Source: Halanaerobacter jeridensis
GTDB taxonomy: Bacteria > Bacillota > Halanaerobiia > Halobacteroidales > Halobacteroidaceae
Assembly (NCBI RefSeq): GCF_016908315.1
Contig: NZ_JAFBDQ010000005.1
Span: 126,001-190,000 of the forward strand
Direction: 5' to 3'
Length of the DNA: 64,000 nt
Under the pieces are notes generated by a model, which saw nothing but the letters and a program-made list of their open reading frames with translations, was not told the origin of the DNA and ran no database searches. A program made the translations under genes and the position numbers. Positions 1 to 8,890 of the stretch are shown here, in pieces. Every line of letters starts with the position of its first letter. Positions within the stretch are counted from its first letter, which is position 1.

Positions 1-1483
1 CTGGTTCATTATCGTCGTTATCATCATTATCGTTATTGTCATTTGTTTGTTGGTCAGTCATGATGTAACCTCTTATATCTAGCCTATTTACCAAATCATA
101 AGACATCCAACCATAGCCATTAAAACCCCATCGAGAACCCCAAGAATTAATCAACTTAAAAGCTCTTTTACTATCACTATAACCTACAAAAGTTATCGCA
201 TGCCAACCTGATAAATTACCATAAGTATTATCATAAATCGGATTAGAATTAGAGACATTAAAATCTTGATAAACTGGAATGGCTACAGTAATTACATCTC
301 CTGCTGCTAGATGATTTTTCATAGCACTAACATTTCCTGCCGCTAAAGTACCCCAGCTTTTTGCTTTATATTTACTAGCTACTTGACGTTGGCGAGAATT
401 AGGTTGAGTCCAATAGTCATTATCATCATAAGGCATTACTGACAATGGACAAACTCCTTGATTTTTAATTAAGTTCAATGCATCATTAACATGTGACCCT
501 CTATCTTGACCACCGTTAATTTGATTATAAACATAAGCTGGGCTAAATTGATTGTCCCTACTATTGACATTCCAATTATGATCCTGTTTTTCTTGATAAG
601 TTTTATAAGCATAAGCAGTTGCCCAACCCACACAACTACCTTGCGATCCTTGATTACCAACTGGCGGCATATCATTTGATAAATCAACTTGAGAAGGAGC
701 AGTTACATTAGATAAAGTTTTTAATTTTGGTAACTCATTATACTCCTCTTCTTTCATTAAGCTTAGACCTAACTTATATTTCTGATTACCAGTCTCAAAC
801 TCTTTAGCTTGAGGTAGATTTTCCTTGCTTAGACTAACACTAAGTGTATTTGCTTTAGATACTCTAAGCCAGACCGCTACTTCTGCTGATAAATTAAATT
901 TGTATTTCAACTGATTCTTATCGCCTTTTTCTGCCACTACAACATACTTCTTTTGTGAAGCTTGATTACTTTTTTCTATCTCTAAAGTGAAATCTTCTTG
1001 ACGGCTAGCTTCTTCGGCTTCAAAATAAAAATGATTATCAAAGGAATTAGCATTTAAACCTTTATCATCTTTACTAGGGACATAATCTAAATCATCAGTT
1101 ACTAATAATTTGTCTAAATATACTGTTTCTGACTCAGAGATAACTTCTAAAACACTAAGGCCTTCTACTTCAGTTACTGCTACTTTCTCCCACTGCCACT
1201 TAGAAGGATTATAATCCACCTGCTGCTGATACTTCACCCCATTATAAGTGAATTCAACTTTATGCCTTCCTTCTTCTAAAGGTTGGAGAGCAAAATCTCT
1301 AATCGTCTTAACCTGACCATTACTAAAAGTAGCCTCTAAATTATTTTCATCCCTTACTTCTACCGACTGCAGAACTAATTTCTGATTTTTACTCACGTCT
1401 TCATCACTAGAACATCCCGTTAACACTACAATTAAAACCAGAACAAAAATTAAGCAACACTTCTTTTTGGATAATAAAAACAT
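1..1483 (-). CDS. Papain-like (C1A) cysteine peptidase lipoprotein, C-terminus cut by window edge
   Basis: I translated this frame by hand from an ATG at 1483 (AAGGTG lies 9 bases upstream) to the window edge, giving about 494 residues. The N-terminus is a lipoprotein signal with a VLTGC lipobox, so export and lipid anchoring are expected. About 250 residues of beta-rich sequence without a recognised domain follow, then a C1A peptidase domain: the catalytic Cys in GNQGSQGSCVGWA, the His in GWHAITFVGY and the Asn in LINSWGSRWGFNGYGW. After the domain comes an Asp/Asn-rich tract (NDNNDNDDNDDN) running off the edge, perhaps a linker or Ca-binding repeat. The gene follows an M48 peptidase and a subtilisin on the same strand, separated from them by a terminator. 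Family assignment is firm; substrate is unknown. Confidence 0.85.
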   Translation of the reverse strand, partial: MFLLSKKKCCLIFVLVLIVVLTGCSSDEDVSKNQKLVLQSVEVRDENNLEATFSNGQVKTIRDFALQPLEEGRHKVEFTYNGVKYQQQVDYNPSKWQWEKVAVTEVEGLSVLEVISESETVYLDKLLVTDDLDYVPSKDDKGLNANSFDNHFYFEAEEASRQEDFTLEIEKSNQASQKKYVVVAEKGDKNQLKYKFNLSAEVAVWLRVSKANTLSVSLSKENLPQAKEFETGNQKYKLGLSLMKEEEYNELPKLKTLSNVTAPSQVDLSNDMPPVGNQGSQGSCVGWATAYAYKTYQEKQDHNWNVNSRDNQFSPAYVYNQINGGQDRGSHVNDALNLIKNQGVCPLSVMPYDDNDYWTQPNSRQRQVASKYKAKSWGTLAAGNVSAMKNHLAAGDVITVAIPVYQDFNVSNSNPIYDNTYGNLSGWHAITFVGYSDSKRAFKLINSWGSRWGFNGYGWMSYDLVNRLDIRGYIMTDQQTNDNNDNDDNDDNEP

Positions 1484-1706
1484 AATTTAACACCTTCCTT
1501 TTTTTAATAGAAAGATTATAAACTAATATATCTACATGTAGATATTCTTATAGCAAAATTTAAAATTAGGTAGAATAATTTTTATTCTACGCTATAATAA
1601 AAACAAAATATTCTTTCTTGATCCAAAAAATTAAATACATTAATTACAATATATGGAAATATTGTTAGTGCTATTATACCATTTTTTTCCACAAAAGTTA
1701 AGGGCT

Positions 1707-1737
1707 AAATAAAAAAACTCTCCCGAAGGAGAGTTTT
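1707..1737 (-). terminator. Rho-independent terminator after the M48 peptidase gene
   Basis: On the minus strand a 10-bp stem (AAAACTCTCC with GGAGAGTTTT, loop TTCG) runs into a T-rich tail. It lies just past the M48 gene and separates it from the C1A peptidase gene. Confidence 0.85.
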
Positions 1738-1755
1738 AGAACTTAATGTTTTGTT

Positions 1756-2847
1756 TTAATAAAAGGTAGGACCATTAGAAATTTTCCATCCATAATTACT
1801 TTTCTTCAAATCCAATGCTAATCCTAATGTTGAGTTATTATTTTTGTTAAACAAAACTGCTACTCGTGCTGTATCTTCTACTTGATTCCGCAAATCAATT
1901 TGATAAGTTGTATTATTATTATTTACAGCATTCATTTTTTGCTGAACTGTTTTGAACTTTTTTTGTTCTTTAAATTGAGCTAAAGATAATTGCTTTTGGA
2001 CCCGAGAACTATAAGTAGCATATACCTCTTGAAAATCTTCTTTTAATAGCCCTTTAGTAAATCTTCTAGCAGTAGCAATTGGAGAATAATAATATTTATC
2101 TGCTGCCTCTACTTTAGTAGCTAATTCCGTTAAATAGTTAATTCTTTTATCTAAATTAGGATGTTCAGAAAATATTTCTAATAACTCTGAATCTGTAGGT
2201 GCTTCACTCTTTCTTTTCAGTAGTTTCATCACTCCTACTGCTCCATAATGATCATATCCTGCTCTTTTAGTTAAAAAGACCGAATAATAATCTGCATCTT
2301 TTTCTTGGGTTCGACTATATCCCTTCTGTAAAAGATTTAAAGCTATAGATGCAATCTGACTAGATTGATCCTCATTTATTTCTCCATCACCTGCTAAATC
2401 TGCTAATAACGTTCCTAGTTGGATTGTTTGAATCCATTCTAATTTTTCTTCAATATCTCCATTAACACCATGACCTAATTCATGGGCTATAATTGCTGCT
2501 AATTGATTATTATTTTCCGTTTCTTCAATTAATCCTTTAAATAATATCATTCTGCCATCACCTAAATAAGCAGCATTCATAACTGGAGCATCAATAACTC
2601 GATACTGAAACTTAAGTTCTGGAGCATCTTTTTTGGCTTCAGAACTTAAGTTATGGAAGAGATTATCTATTTCTTCTTTTTCTTCTTGTTTTAAGTCTGC
2701 AACTCCATATTTTTCAATATACAATTTCATATTTTGTTTAGAAATTTTCTTCTCTAAATCAGAAACTGCCACAGTAGAATAACTTAAAGTCAATAGTAGG
2801 GTTATAAGTACTACTAACGTTAAACAATATTTATATTTTCGTGACAT
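1756..2847 (-). CDS. M48 family zinc metallopeptidase, exported
   Basis: A 363-residue protein with a signal peptide or N-terminal anchor (MSRKYKYC then a hydrophobic run) and the zinc motif HELGH at about residue 120 within AAIIAHELGHGVNGD, followed by a second conserved block with EKDADYY supplying the third zinc ligand. This is the BepA/YggG-like M48 architecture of secreted or periplasmic chaperone-proteases. The C-terminal third (from about residue 235) is a mixed alpha/beta segment I do not recognise. I chose the ATG at 2847 because GGGGGGAG sits 7 bases upstream; the upstream in-frame ATGs overlap the preceding gene. It is 14 bases downstream of a small lipoprotein gene and probably co-transcribed with it and the subtilisin gene. 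Substrate is not inferable. Confidence 0.88.
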   Translation of the reverse strand: MSRKYKYCLTLVVLITLLLTLSYSTVAVSDLEKKISKQNMKLYIEKYGVADLKQEEKEEIDNLFHNLSSEAKKDAPELKFQYRVIDAPVMNAAYLGDGRMILFKGLIEETENNNQLAAIIAHELGHGVNGDIEEKLEWIQTIQLGTLLADLAGDGEINEDQSSQIASIALNLLQKGYSRTQEKDADYYSVFLTKRAGYDHYGAVGVMKLLKRKSEAPTDSELLEIFSEHPNLDKRINYLTELATKVEAADKYYYSPIATARRFTKGLLKEDFQEVYATYSSRVQKQLSLAQFKEQKKFKTVQQKMNAVNNNNTTYQIDLRNQVEDTARVAVLFNKNNNSTLGLALDLKKSNYGWKISNGPTFY

Positions 2848-2861
2848 TAATCTCCCCCCCA

Positions 2862-3179
2862 TCAATACAAATCAACTTTAAGATAATTGTTTTGATCACT
2901 TTGCACCTGTACACGTAGTTGTTTCTTAGCATTGTGTTTTATTATTTTCAGACCATAACTTCCTGGTTCTAAAGCTTTAAATCGTACTTCTCCTCGTGTA
3001 GTATATTGAAAATCTATTCTTCTTTTAAAATTTGCAGTATATAACCCTACATAGACATCATTCATCAATGACTGTTGTTGATTATAGACATTGACTCTTA
3101 AATTACCAACTCCATTACAAGCAGTTAGAAGTAAAACTAAACTGACTAAAACTACAACTAAATAAAATCTTGCTTTCAT
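2862..3179 (-). CDS. Small lipoprotein of unknown function
   Basis: A 105-residue protein with a clear lipoprotein signal (MKARFYLVVV, hydrophobic core, lipobox LLTAC) and a mature part of about 85 residues rich in beta-strand pattern (NLRVNVYNQQ, GEVRFKALEPGSYGLKI). The GEVRFKALEPGSY segment resembles a carboxypeptidase-regulatory-like or transthyretin-like beta sandwich, but this is only a visual impression. A GAGGTGA ribosome site precedes the ATG. It lies between the subtilisin and M48 genes in what looks like one transcription unit, so it may be an accessory or inhibitor of one of those proteases; nothing in the sequence proves it. Confidence 0.75.
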   Translation of the reverse strand: MKARFYLVVVLVSLVLLLTACNGVGNLRVNVYNQQQSLMNDVYVGLYTANFKRRIDFQYTTRGEVRFKALEPGSYGLKIIKHNAKKQLRVQVQSDQNNYLKVDLY

Positions 3180-3223
3180 TTTTTTATCACCTCAATTTAA
3201 TCAAGTGACATTATTTTATATTA

Positions 3224-5188
3224 TTAATTTAAACCATTAACTGTAATAGGTACATCACGCGTAGTTGGGCCAATATAATTTAGATATAAATCATTATTTT
3301 GACTATAATCATTAACTGTTATCGGACCAATTTGACCATAATAATCACCTTGATCGACTCGACCACTATTATTTACATCACGCCAGCCGATAATGTATAC
3401 TTCATCAGCATCAATTTGATCCAAACCATAAGTAGTATTATTAGCAAATTCTCGCACTTCACTCACTACAGTCAAATCATCACCACTTTTAGTTGCTGCA
3501 AATACTTTAGGTGGGCCTAACTTTCTATTTAATAATGCTCCATAAGCATCTACTAAGCCATAACCATATTTTTCATCTTTTCCTTCTTCTCCTAAGTCAA
3601 CTGCTGTATCTTTTAATCTCTCTTCAACTTCACTAGGACTAACTCCATCGGCTAATAATAAACTAGCTACTCCACTGACATAAGGTGTGGCCATTGAAGT
3701 ACCTGTCATAGTATCATAAATAGGAATAAAACTATCATTATTTGAGTCATAATAGCCTGTTGTATTATAAATACCAGTCCCAGGAGCAACTAAATCTAAA
3801 GCAGGTCCATAATTAGAGTAAGACCCCAATGAATTATCTGAATTTACAGCACCCACTGCCATTGTACTATCATAACTTGCTGGTTCTAAAACATCAGAGA
3901 TACCTTCATATCTATTAGTATCTTCATTATAAACACCATTTCCAGAAGCAGCAAAAACCAATATCCCTTTACTAGTAGCTTCATTGATAGCATCTCTCAT
4001 TGTTTTATCTTTATCACTACCAGAAATATTCCCTCCTAAACTTAAGTTAATAATATCTACTTCTTCATCAATTGTTATTTCTTTTCCAGTATTATTTTCT
4101 ACTGCTAATCCAGCAGCAAATTTAATTCCTTTAACAATATTACCACTACCTTTACCATCTGTTCCTAAAACTCTAATTGGTACAATATTAATATTCCAAT
4201 TAGTACCTGTTACTCCAATTTCATTATTCGCAACTGCCCCAATAATCCCTGCTACATGAGTCCCATGACTATTAGCACTTAAATCATAAGGTTTACTATC
4301 ACCATCCACAAAATCATAACCAGCCGAACTAATTCGTCCCTGTAAATCAGGATGATTTGGTATAATTCCAGTATCAACTACAGCTACTGTAATTTCTTTA
4401 GAATCACCTGTCTGTTGGTCCCAAGCAGCTTCTAAGTTAAGCTGAGTTGAAGAATTTTGAGTATAATTTTCATAATCTTCGTCATTAGGTATTTTAGTAG
4501 CATAATAAATGTAATTAGGCTGTGCATACTCTACTTGCTCTAATTGTTTATACTTCTTAACTGCTTTCTTCACATCCAAATCTTTAGGTAGTTGATAATG
4601 AATTATTTTTTCTGACTCATTAGATATTTTAGATATCTTTCTTAAATTATTTTTTTGCTCTAACCGCTTTATAGATTGCAAAGAAGTAGTTGCTTTATAT
4701 TTAATAATAATCTCTTCTTTTTTATATTGTTCTTGCTCCCTAGTATTCGCTATAGAATTTATTTTAGACTTTACTTTAGGTTGAGAATTAAATTTAATAT
4801 CTGTTTGTCTAATAGTAATCGATTCTGATGCTGATTCGGCAGTTTTATTACTTACTCTCACTTCTCCTGTTAATGATAACTGATCTATCTCTTCAAATAC
4901 AGCTGTAATAGTATAGTTTGCATCCATTACTAAAGGATAAGGATTTCGATCACCACTAATACTACCTTGCCACTCTTTAAAAAACCAACCAGAATCTGGG
5001 TCAGGCTCTAAGTTTAATGCTTCATTTTCTTTGTATGACCCTGAACTAGGTGAAACACTACCTTGCCCTTCAGTAGTAATCGTTAAATTATAATGAGTAG
5101 TAGTTGATTCCTCACCACTACAAGCTGTTAACAACAACATCACTACTAATAAGCTGCTAATTAAATAATTCCTTTTAATCTTAACCAC
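3224..5188 (-). CDS. Subtilisin-like (S8) serine protease lipoprotein with N-terminal InlB-type repeat
   Basis: A 654-residue lipoprotein (lipobox LLTACSG). Residues about 30-95 form a divergent InlB B-repeat-like domain (GSVSPSSGSYKENEAL, FFKEWQGS). Residues about 155-225 look like an inhibitor-I9-type propeptide (IIIKYK, LRKISKISNESEKI, VEYAQPNYIYY). The S8 catalytic domain follows, with Asp in VAVVDTGI (about 270), His in SHGTHVAGI (about 310) and Ser in GTSMATPYVSG (about 496). A C-terminal domain of about 90 residues contains DVNNSGRVDQGDYYG, similar to Ca-binding dockerin-like loops. Start is ambiguous: the in-frame GTG at 5188 overlaps the AAGGAG ribosome site itself, while an ATT at 5179 is 8 bases from it. 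It is likely the first gene of the lipoprotein/M48 unit. Confidence 0.9.
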   Translation of the reverse strand: MVKIKRNYLISSLLVVMLLLTACSGEESTTTHYNLTITTEGQGSVSPSSGSYKENEALNLEPDPDSGWFFKEWQGSISGDRNPYPLVMDANYTITAVFEEIDQLSLTGEVRVSNKTAESASESITIRQTDIKFNSQPKVKSKINSIANTREQEQYKKEEIIIKYKATTSLQSIKRLEQKNNLRKISKISNESEKIIHYQLPKDLDVKKAVKKYKQLEQVEYAQPNYIYYATKIPNDEDYENYTQNSSTQLNLEAAWDQQTGDSKEITVAVVDTGIIPNHPDLQGRISSAGYDFVDGDSKPYDLSANSHGTHVAGIIGAVANNEIGVTGTNWNINIVPIRVLGTDGKGSGNIVKGIKFAAGLAVENNTGKEITIDEEVDIINLSLGGNISGSDKDKTMRDAINEATSKGILVFAASGNGVYNEDTNRYEGISDVLEPASYDSTMAVGAVNSDNSLGSYSNYGPALDLVAPGTGIYNTTGYYDSNNDSFIPIYDTMTGTSMATPYVSGVASLLLADGVSPSEVEERLKDTAVDLGEEGKDEKYGYGLVDAYGALLNRKLGPPKVFAATKSGDDLTVVSEVREFANNTTYGLDQIDADEVYIIGWRDVNNSGRVDQGDYYGQIGPITVNDYSQNNDLYLNYIGPTTRDVPITVNGLN

Positions 5189-5249
5189 TCCTTATTTTTA
5201 GTAGTATTAAATATCTTCTATATTTATTGAATAAAGCCTTTTTTTATCT

Positions 5250-5280
5250 CTAAAAATAAAAATCTCCCACAGCAGGAGAT
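5250..5280 (-). terminator. Terminator after the Spo0E-like gene
   Basis: Minus-strand stem ATCTCC/GGAGAT with a 7-base loop followed by TTTTTATTTTT. It lies 16 bases beyond the stop codon of the small Spo0E-like gene. Confidence 0.7.
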
Positions 5281-5295
5281 ATATTAATAATTAAT

Positions 5296-5442
5296 TTAAT
5301 TTTTAACACTTTTCATTTTTTGAATTATTAATTTATCCAATTTACGACTTAACTTTAGGACAGAACCATGCAAAAAGTCTTTTTCTACTATTTCAACTCT
5401 GTTTTTTAATTCTTCTCTCAAACTTTCTATTTCAATTGGCAT
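5296..5442 (-). CDS. Spo0E-like sporulation phosphatase, 48 residues
   Basis: A short gene read by hand: ATG at 5442, stop at 5296-5298, with GGGTGA 8 bases before the start. The 48-residue product begins MPIEIESLREELKNRV and ends with LSRKLDKLIIQKMK. The arrangement, a first helix with LREEL and a second helix with SxxLDxLI, is the signature of the Spo0E family of small aspartyl-phosphate phosphatases, which dephosphorylate Spo0A~P and delay sporulation in Bacillus. Length fits the family (45-85 residues). Its neighbour ylbJ, on the opposite strand, is also a sporulation gene. Motif match is good, but Spo0E-like proteins diverge strongly, so the target response regulator is only inferred. 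Confidence 0.75.
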   Translation of the reverse strand: MPIEIESLREELKNRVEIVEKDFLHGSVLKLSRKLDKLIIQKMKSVKN

Positions 5443-5794
5443 CTAAAATCACCCTTTATATAATTATTATTAATCATATTATATCAAATCCAAAGAAAAA
5501 AATAAAGAGTTTTTTGAAAAATATTACATAATAGTATTTTTATACTATTAATTGTAGTCATTTAACCTCGCTCTCATTAAACAGAGTCCATTAAATTTAA
5601 TTTATTCTCTTTACTAAAAATCTTAGGATTGATTATATTATATCATCTATTTCTAAAATTTAAAGTATTTTTCAAAATTATTATAAAATGTTATTTTATG
5701 ACATTTTATAAAACTGTTAATTTTATTTTAAAAGTAATATTTATTCTTAGACATCAATATTATTGAAATAGGACTCGAGTAAGGAGGAATCAAA
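5443..5794. other. Divergent intergenic region with two inverted repeats
   Basis: AT-rich space between the divergent Spo0E-like gene and ylbJ; no further gene seen. It contains a perfect 8-bp hairpin AATAGTAT/ATACTATT (5530-5549, 4-base loop) and an 11-bp inverted repeat TTATAAAATGT/ACATTTTATAA (5681-5711, 9-base spacer). The latter lies about 85 bases before ylbJ and could be an operator or a hairpin in the ylbJ leader. The ylbJ ribosome site AAGGAGGA is at its end. Confidence 0.5.
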
Positions 5795-7042
5795 ATGACA
5801 GAAAAAATTAGTAAAAGCATTATAAATTTTAAAGCCTTAGTTGCAGTAGCCTTTACTATTTCCCTAATTCTTTTTTCAGAATCAGGATTTTCTGCTGCTG
5901 TGGAAGGATTAGATACCTGGTGGAAAATAGTATTTCCAGCTTTATTACCTTTTTTCATTATTGCAGAAATATTAATGGGGTTAGGAGTAGTACATTTTTT
6001 AGGTGTGCTATTAGAACCATTGATGAAACCTCTCTTTAAAGTACCAGGAGTAGGTGCTTTTGCTCTAGCGATGGGACTTGCTTCGGGTTATCCTATCGGG
6101 GCCAAAATAACTGCGCAGTTGCGCAGAGAACAATTATGTACACAAGCTGAAGGAGAACGTTTGATTTCATTTACAAATACAGCCGACCCGCTGTTTATGG
6201 TAGGGGCTGTTGCTGTCGGAATGTTCGCTCGCCCAGAACTAGGTCTGGTTTTAGCCTTGGCCCATTATCTATCTTGCTTAGCAGTAGGATTTATAATGAG
6301 ATTTTATAATCCTAGCACTAATGACCAAACTACTGTTGCACAAGAAAATAACACCGCATCAAATATTATCAATCGCGCCTTTAAAAAACTTTATCAAGCT
6401 CAACGCGAAGATGGTCGTTCTTTTGGACAATTATTAGGGGATGCAATCAAAGAAGCGGTCAACACTTTATTATTAATTGGGGGCTTTATTATCTTCTTTT
6501 CTGTCTTAACCCAAATTCTAGCTGACATAGGATTTACCAAATTATTATCAATCTTATTATCCATTATTTTAAAACCGTTAGGCATTAAAAAAACAATGAT
6601 TTTACCATTAGTAGGCGGATTATTTGAGATAACTAATGGTTCAAATCTAGCTAGCCAAGCTGCTGCACCTCTCAATCAGCAATTAGTTATTACTAGTGGA
6701 GTGATTGCTTGGAGCGGTTTATCAGTTCATGCTCAAGTAATGACTATGATTAATGGCACAGATTTACGTATTAAACCTTATTTATGGGCGCGAGTTCTTC
6801 ATGGTTTTTTAGCAAGTATAATCACCTATTTATTAGTTGGCCCTGCTAATATATTAGGCAGCCAGTTATTACAACCAGTTACTTTTAGTCCCCAATATCT
6901 AAATGTCAAAATAAATTACTTAGGGTATATTTCTCAAATTAGCTTTGGCATTTTAATTATCTTAACTGCTTCTATTTTATTATCTTTAATAATGCATTTA
7001 ATAAAAAGAATTACAGTCATCTCTTTCCATTACTTTGGTTAA
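5795..7042 (+). CDS. ylbJ: Sporulation integral membrane protein YlbJ
   Basis: A 415-residue polytopic membrane protein with the family hallmarks: WWKIVFPALLPFFIIAEILM near residue 50, the glycine-rich GLASGYPIGAKI near residue 105, FTNTADPLFM, and the C-terminal-half GGLFEITNG. These belong to the nucleoside-transporter/gate-fold YlbJ family. In Bacillus ylbJ is made in the mother cell under sigma-E and is needed for a normal spore coat; its transport substrate is unknown. The start ATG has an ideal AAGGAGGA upstream. It is a single gene facing minus-strand neighbours on both sides. Its presence is one reason to think the organism belongs to a sporulating lineage. Confidence 0.9.
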   Translation: MTEKISKSIINFKALVAVAFTISLILFSESGFSAAVEGLDTWWKIVFPALLPFFIIAEILMGLGVVHFLGVLLEPLMKPLFKVPGVGAFALAMGLASGYPIGAKITAQLRREQLCTQAEGERLISFTNTADPLFMVGAVAVGMFARPELGLVLALAHYLSCLAVGFIMRFYNPSTNDQTTVAQENNTASNIINRAFKKLYQAQREDGRSFGQLLGDAIKEAVNTLLLIGGFIIFFSVLTQILADIGFTKLLSILLSIILKPLGIKKTMILPLVGGLFEITNGSNLASQAAAPLNQQLVITSGVIAWSGLSVHAQVMTMINGTDLRIKPYLWARVLHGFLASIITYLLVGPANILGSQLLQPVTFSPQYLNVKINYLGYISQISFGILIILTASILLSLIMHLIKRITVISFHYFG

Positions 7043-7063
7043 TTAATTTTAGAGTCTTTCTTC

Positions 7064-7972
7064 TTAGAATAGTTTCATCAAGAGTAAAATTATGACCAGA
7101 ATCGCTAATGCCGCTAACATCAAACTAATCATTAAATCAGGTACATCTTTGTATTGCTCGATCTCAACTTCTTCCTGCTGATAAGGTACCTTTAATTTCA
7201 TATTATTATTCGCATCCATACTAGTTTTACCATAAATTTCTGAAGTAAAATGAACTAAAAGTATATAGGAATCTTCTTCCTGGTCATAATTAACTTCTTC
7301 TAAAGTTCCCACCACTTTATTTTCTTCTTCTATTACTTCCGCTAAATCCTCTTTATATTTTTCATACTGTGCTCCTGAAAACTCTAATAATATTTCATCA
7401 CCAATATTAATATTAGCTATTTTCTGACCATTAATTGGAGCAATTATAACAGAACACTGAACTACTGTACTTTCATCTTCAACTTCTTCTTCTAATTCTT
7501 GATCCTCTTCATTATGAAACATCTGGGGCATATCATTTTCTAATTTTTCAGCACTTATTTCTTCAGTTGCTAAATCTAACTTTATTCTTTCTTTAGCTAA
7601 TATATGTAATTCTCGGTCAAAGAACTTTTCAATCTCTTGTTTAGTGGCTGTAGTTAATCTTTCCACCGAATCTTCTAATTTATCTTTTAATTCATATTTA
7701 AAATTATAACTTCTCTTTTTCTCCTTAATCGTATTTCCATCAAAAATTCTTTTAAAAATTATATAGTCTCCATCCACAGGAGTTAATTGCGCTTCAGGAT
7801 TATCAGTCATGATTAGATTCCAACTTTTCAATTCTTCTGAGCCAATAATTGCCATAAACATTCCTACTTCATCTTCAAATTTGCCATATTTAAATTTACC
7901 CTTAATTATTCTATAATTATCATTTGATTCATTTAACTCCAAATCTTCTCCTGTAACTTTGTCGTCAGCCAC
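7064..7972 (-). CDS. Unrecognised acidic protein with C-terminal membrane anchor
   Basis: A 302-residue, strongly acidic protein starting at a GTG (7972) with GAGGGG seven bases upstream. I recognise no catalytic motif. Visible features: an N-terminal beta-rich half (IIKGKFKYGKFEDEVGMFMAI), a central charged helical stretch (residues about 90-150), a very acidic linker (EEDQELEEEVEDEST, about residue 157), a second beta-rich region (residues 170-265), and one hydrophobic helix at the extreme C-terminus (MISLMLAALAILVIILLLM). With no signal peptide and a terminal anchor it would be a tail-anchored protein with its bulk in the cytoplasm. The gene stands alone. Confidence 0.6.
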   Translation of the reverse strand: MADDKVTGEDLELNESNDNYRIIKGKFKYGKFEDEVGMFMAIIGSEELKSWNLIMTDNPEAQLTPVDGDYIIFKRIFDGNTIKEKKRSYNFKYELKDKLEDSVERLTTATKQEIEKFFDRELHILAKERIKLDLATEEISAEKLENDMPQMFHNEEDQELEEEVEDESTVVQCSVIIAPINGQKIANINIGDEILLEFSGAQYEKYKEDLAEVIEEENKVVGTLEEVNYDQEEDSYILLVHFTSEIYGKTSMDANNNMKLKVPYQQEEVEIEQYKDVPDLMISLMLAALAILVIILLLMKLF

Positions 7973-8150
7973 TTTTAATCCCCTCTTTCTTCTACTATTA
8001 TATTAATTACTATATTATAAAATAAATTAGATTTTATAAAGGTATACATATTATTATTATTGAATAAAATCCTTTTTAGTCCTTGTTTAGTTATAAAAAT
8101 TATCGTTTTTTAACATAATATTAACTATAATTATTAGGGAAGTGATTTCA

Positions 8151-8855
8151 ATGGCAGAGAAAGATTTAGAAGCAGTTGCTGAGATTTCAGGAGCAATCTA
8201 TTTTCAAAGCGCAGAAATTTTAATTGGAGATGACTCTAATCAACTTTATATTTATCAAAAACAGGAACTGCAGCAAAATATCAAAATTCCAGGGGGACTG
8301 CAGGATCCAGAGGCGATTTGTATGATGGGACAAGATAAAAACAAAGGCAAAATTGCTATCTATGGTGATAGTATCATCACTATTATTCAATTAAGTATAG
8401 ATCAACAAAAGTTTAATCTTAAGCCCAACTGCAGCCAAAAACACGAAGTTCCTTTTAGAGAAAAAAAGAAAGTTGAATCCTTAGAATATAATCCTTACAA
8501 AAAATCATTTGTTTTAATTGACCGCCGTAAAAAAGATAACTTCAATTTAGGCTCAGGTATTATTTATGAGTATAATTCTGCTAATAATAAGTTGATTAAT
8601 ACCAGAGCTAGAATTGGAAAAGAAGAGAATAAAAATGACTGCAAGCCAACTGATATGGTGAGAAAAAAAGAGCGCTATTATGTTTTAACCGAAGAAAAGA
8701 TCTTTACTCTTAACCTCGACTACCAAGAATTAGAGCAACAGAAGATTGCAAAAATTAAAGATGCCGAAGCAATTTATCTAAAAGATAATCACTATGTTAT
8801 TTTTATTGACCAAGCCCAAGCAGAACGCAAAGCAAAACTCATACCTAAATCTTAA
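8151..8855 (+). CDS. Hypothetical protein, possible partial beta-propeller
   Basis: A 234-residue soluble protein with no signal peptide. I use the ATG at 8151 because GGGAAGTG lies about 8 bases upstream; an in-frame GTG at 8142 is less well placed. The sequence contains repeated strand-turn patterns such as GGLQDPEAICMMG, KIAIYGDSIITIIQ, KPTDMVRKKERYYVL and KDAEAIYLKDNHYVIFID, where the PEA-I/DAEAI elements recur like blades of a beta-propeller (compare the SdiA-regulated or phytase-esterase-like folds). The length would allow about four blades, so it would be incomplete as a propeller. Function is unknown. A long inverted repeat overlaps the stop codon. Confidence 0.6.
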   Translation: MAEKDLEAVAEISGAIYFQSAEILIGDDSNQLYIYQKQELQQNIKIPGGLQDPEAICMMGQDKNKGKIAIYGDSIITIIQLSIDQQKFNLKPNCSQKHEVPFREKKKVESLEYNPYKKSFVLIDRRKKDNFNLGSGIIYEYNSANNKLINTRARIGKEENKNDCKPTDMVRKKERYYVLTEEKIFTLNLDYQELEQQKIAKIKDAEAIYLKDNHYVIFIDQAQAERKAKLIPKS

Positions 8856-8885
8856 CTTTTCAATTCAGGTATGAGTTTATTTGTG
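8835..8885 (+). terminator. Long-stem terminator overlapping the end of the upstream gene
   Basis: A perfect 12-bp inverted repeat, AAACTCATACCT (8835-8846) and AGGTATGAGTTT (8867-8878), with a 20-base loop that contains the stop codon, followed by ATTTGTGCTTTATT. It likely terminates the 8151-8855 gene. Confidence 0.65.
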
Positions 8886-8890
8886 CTTTA

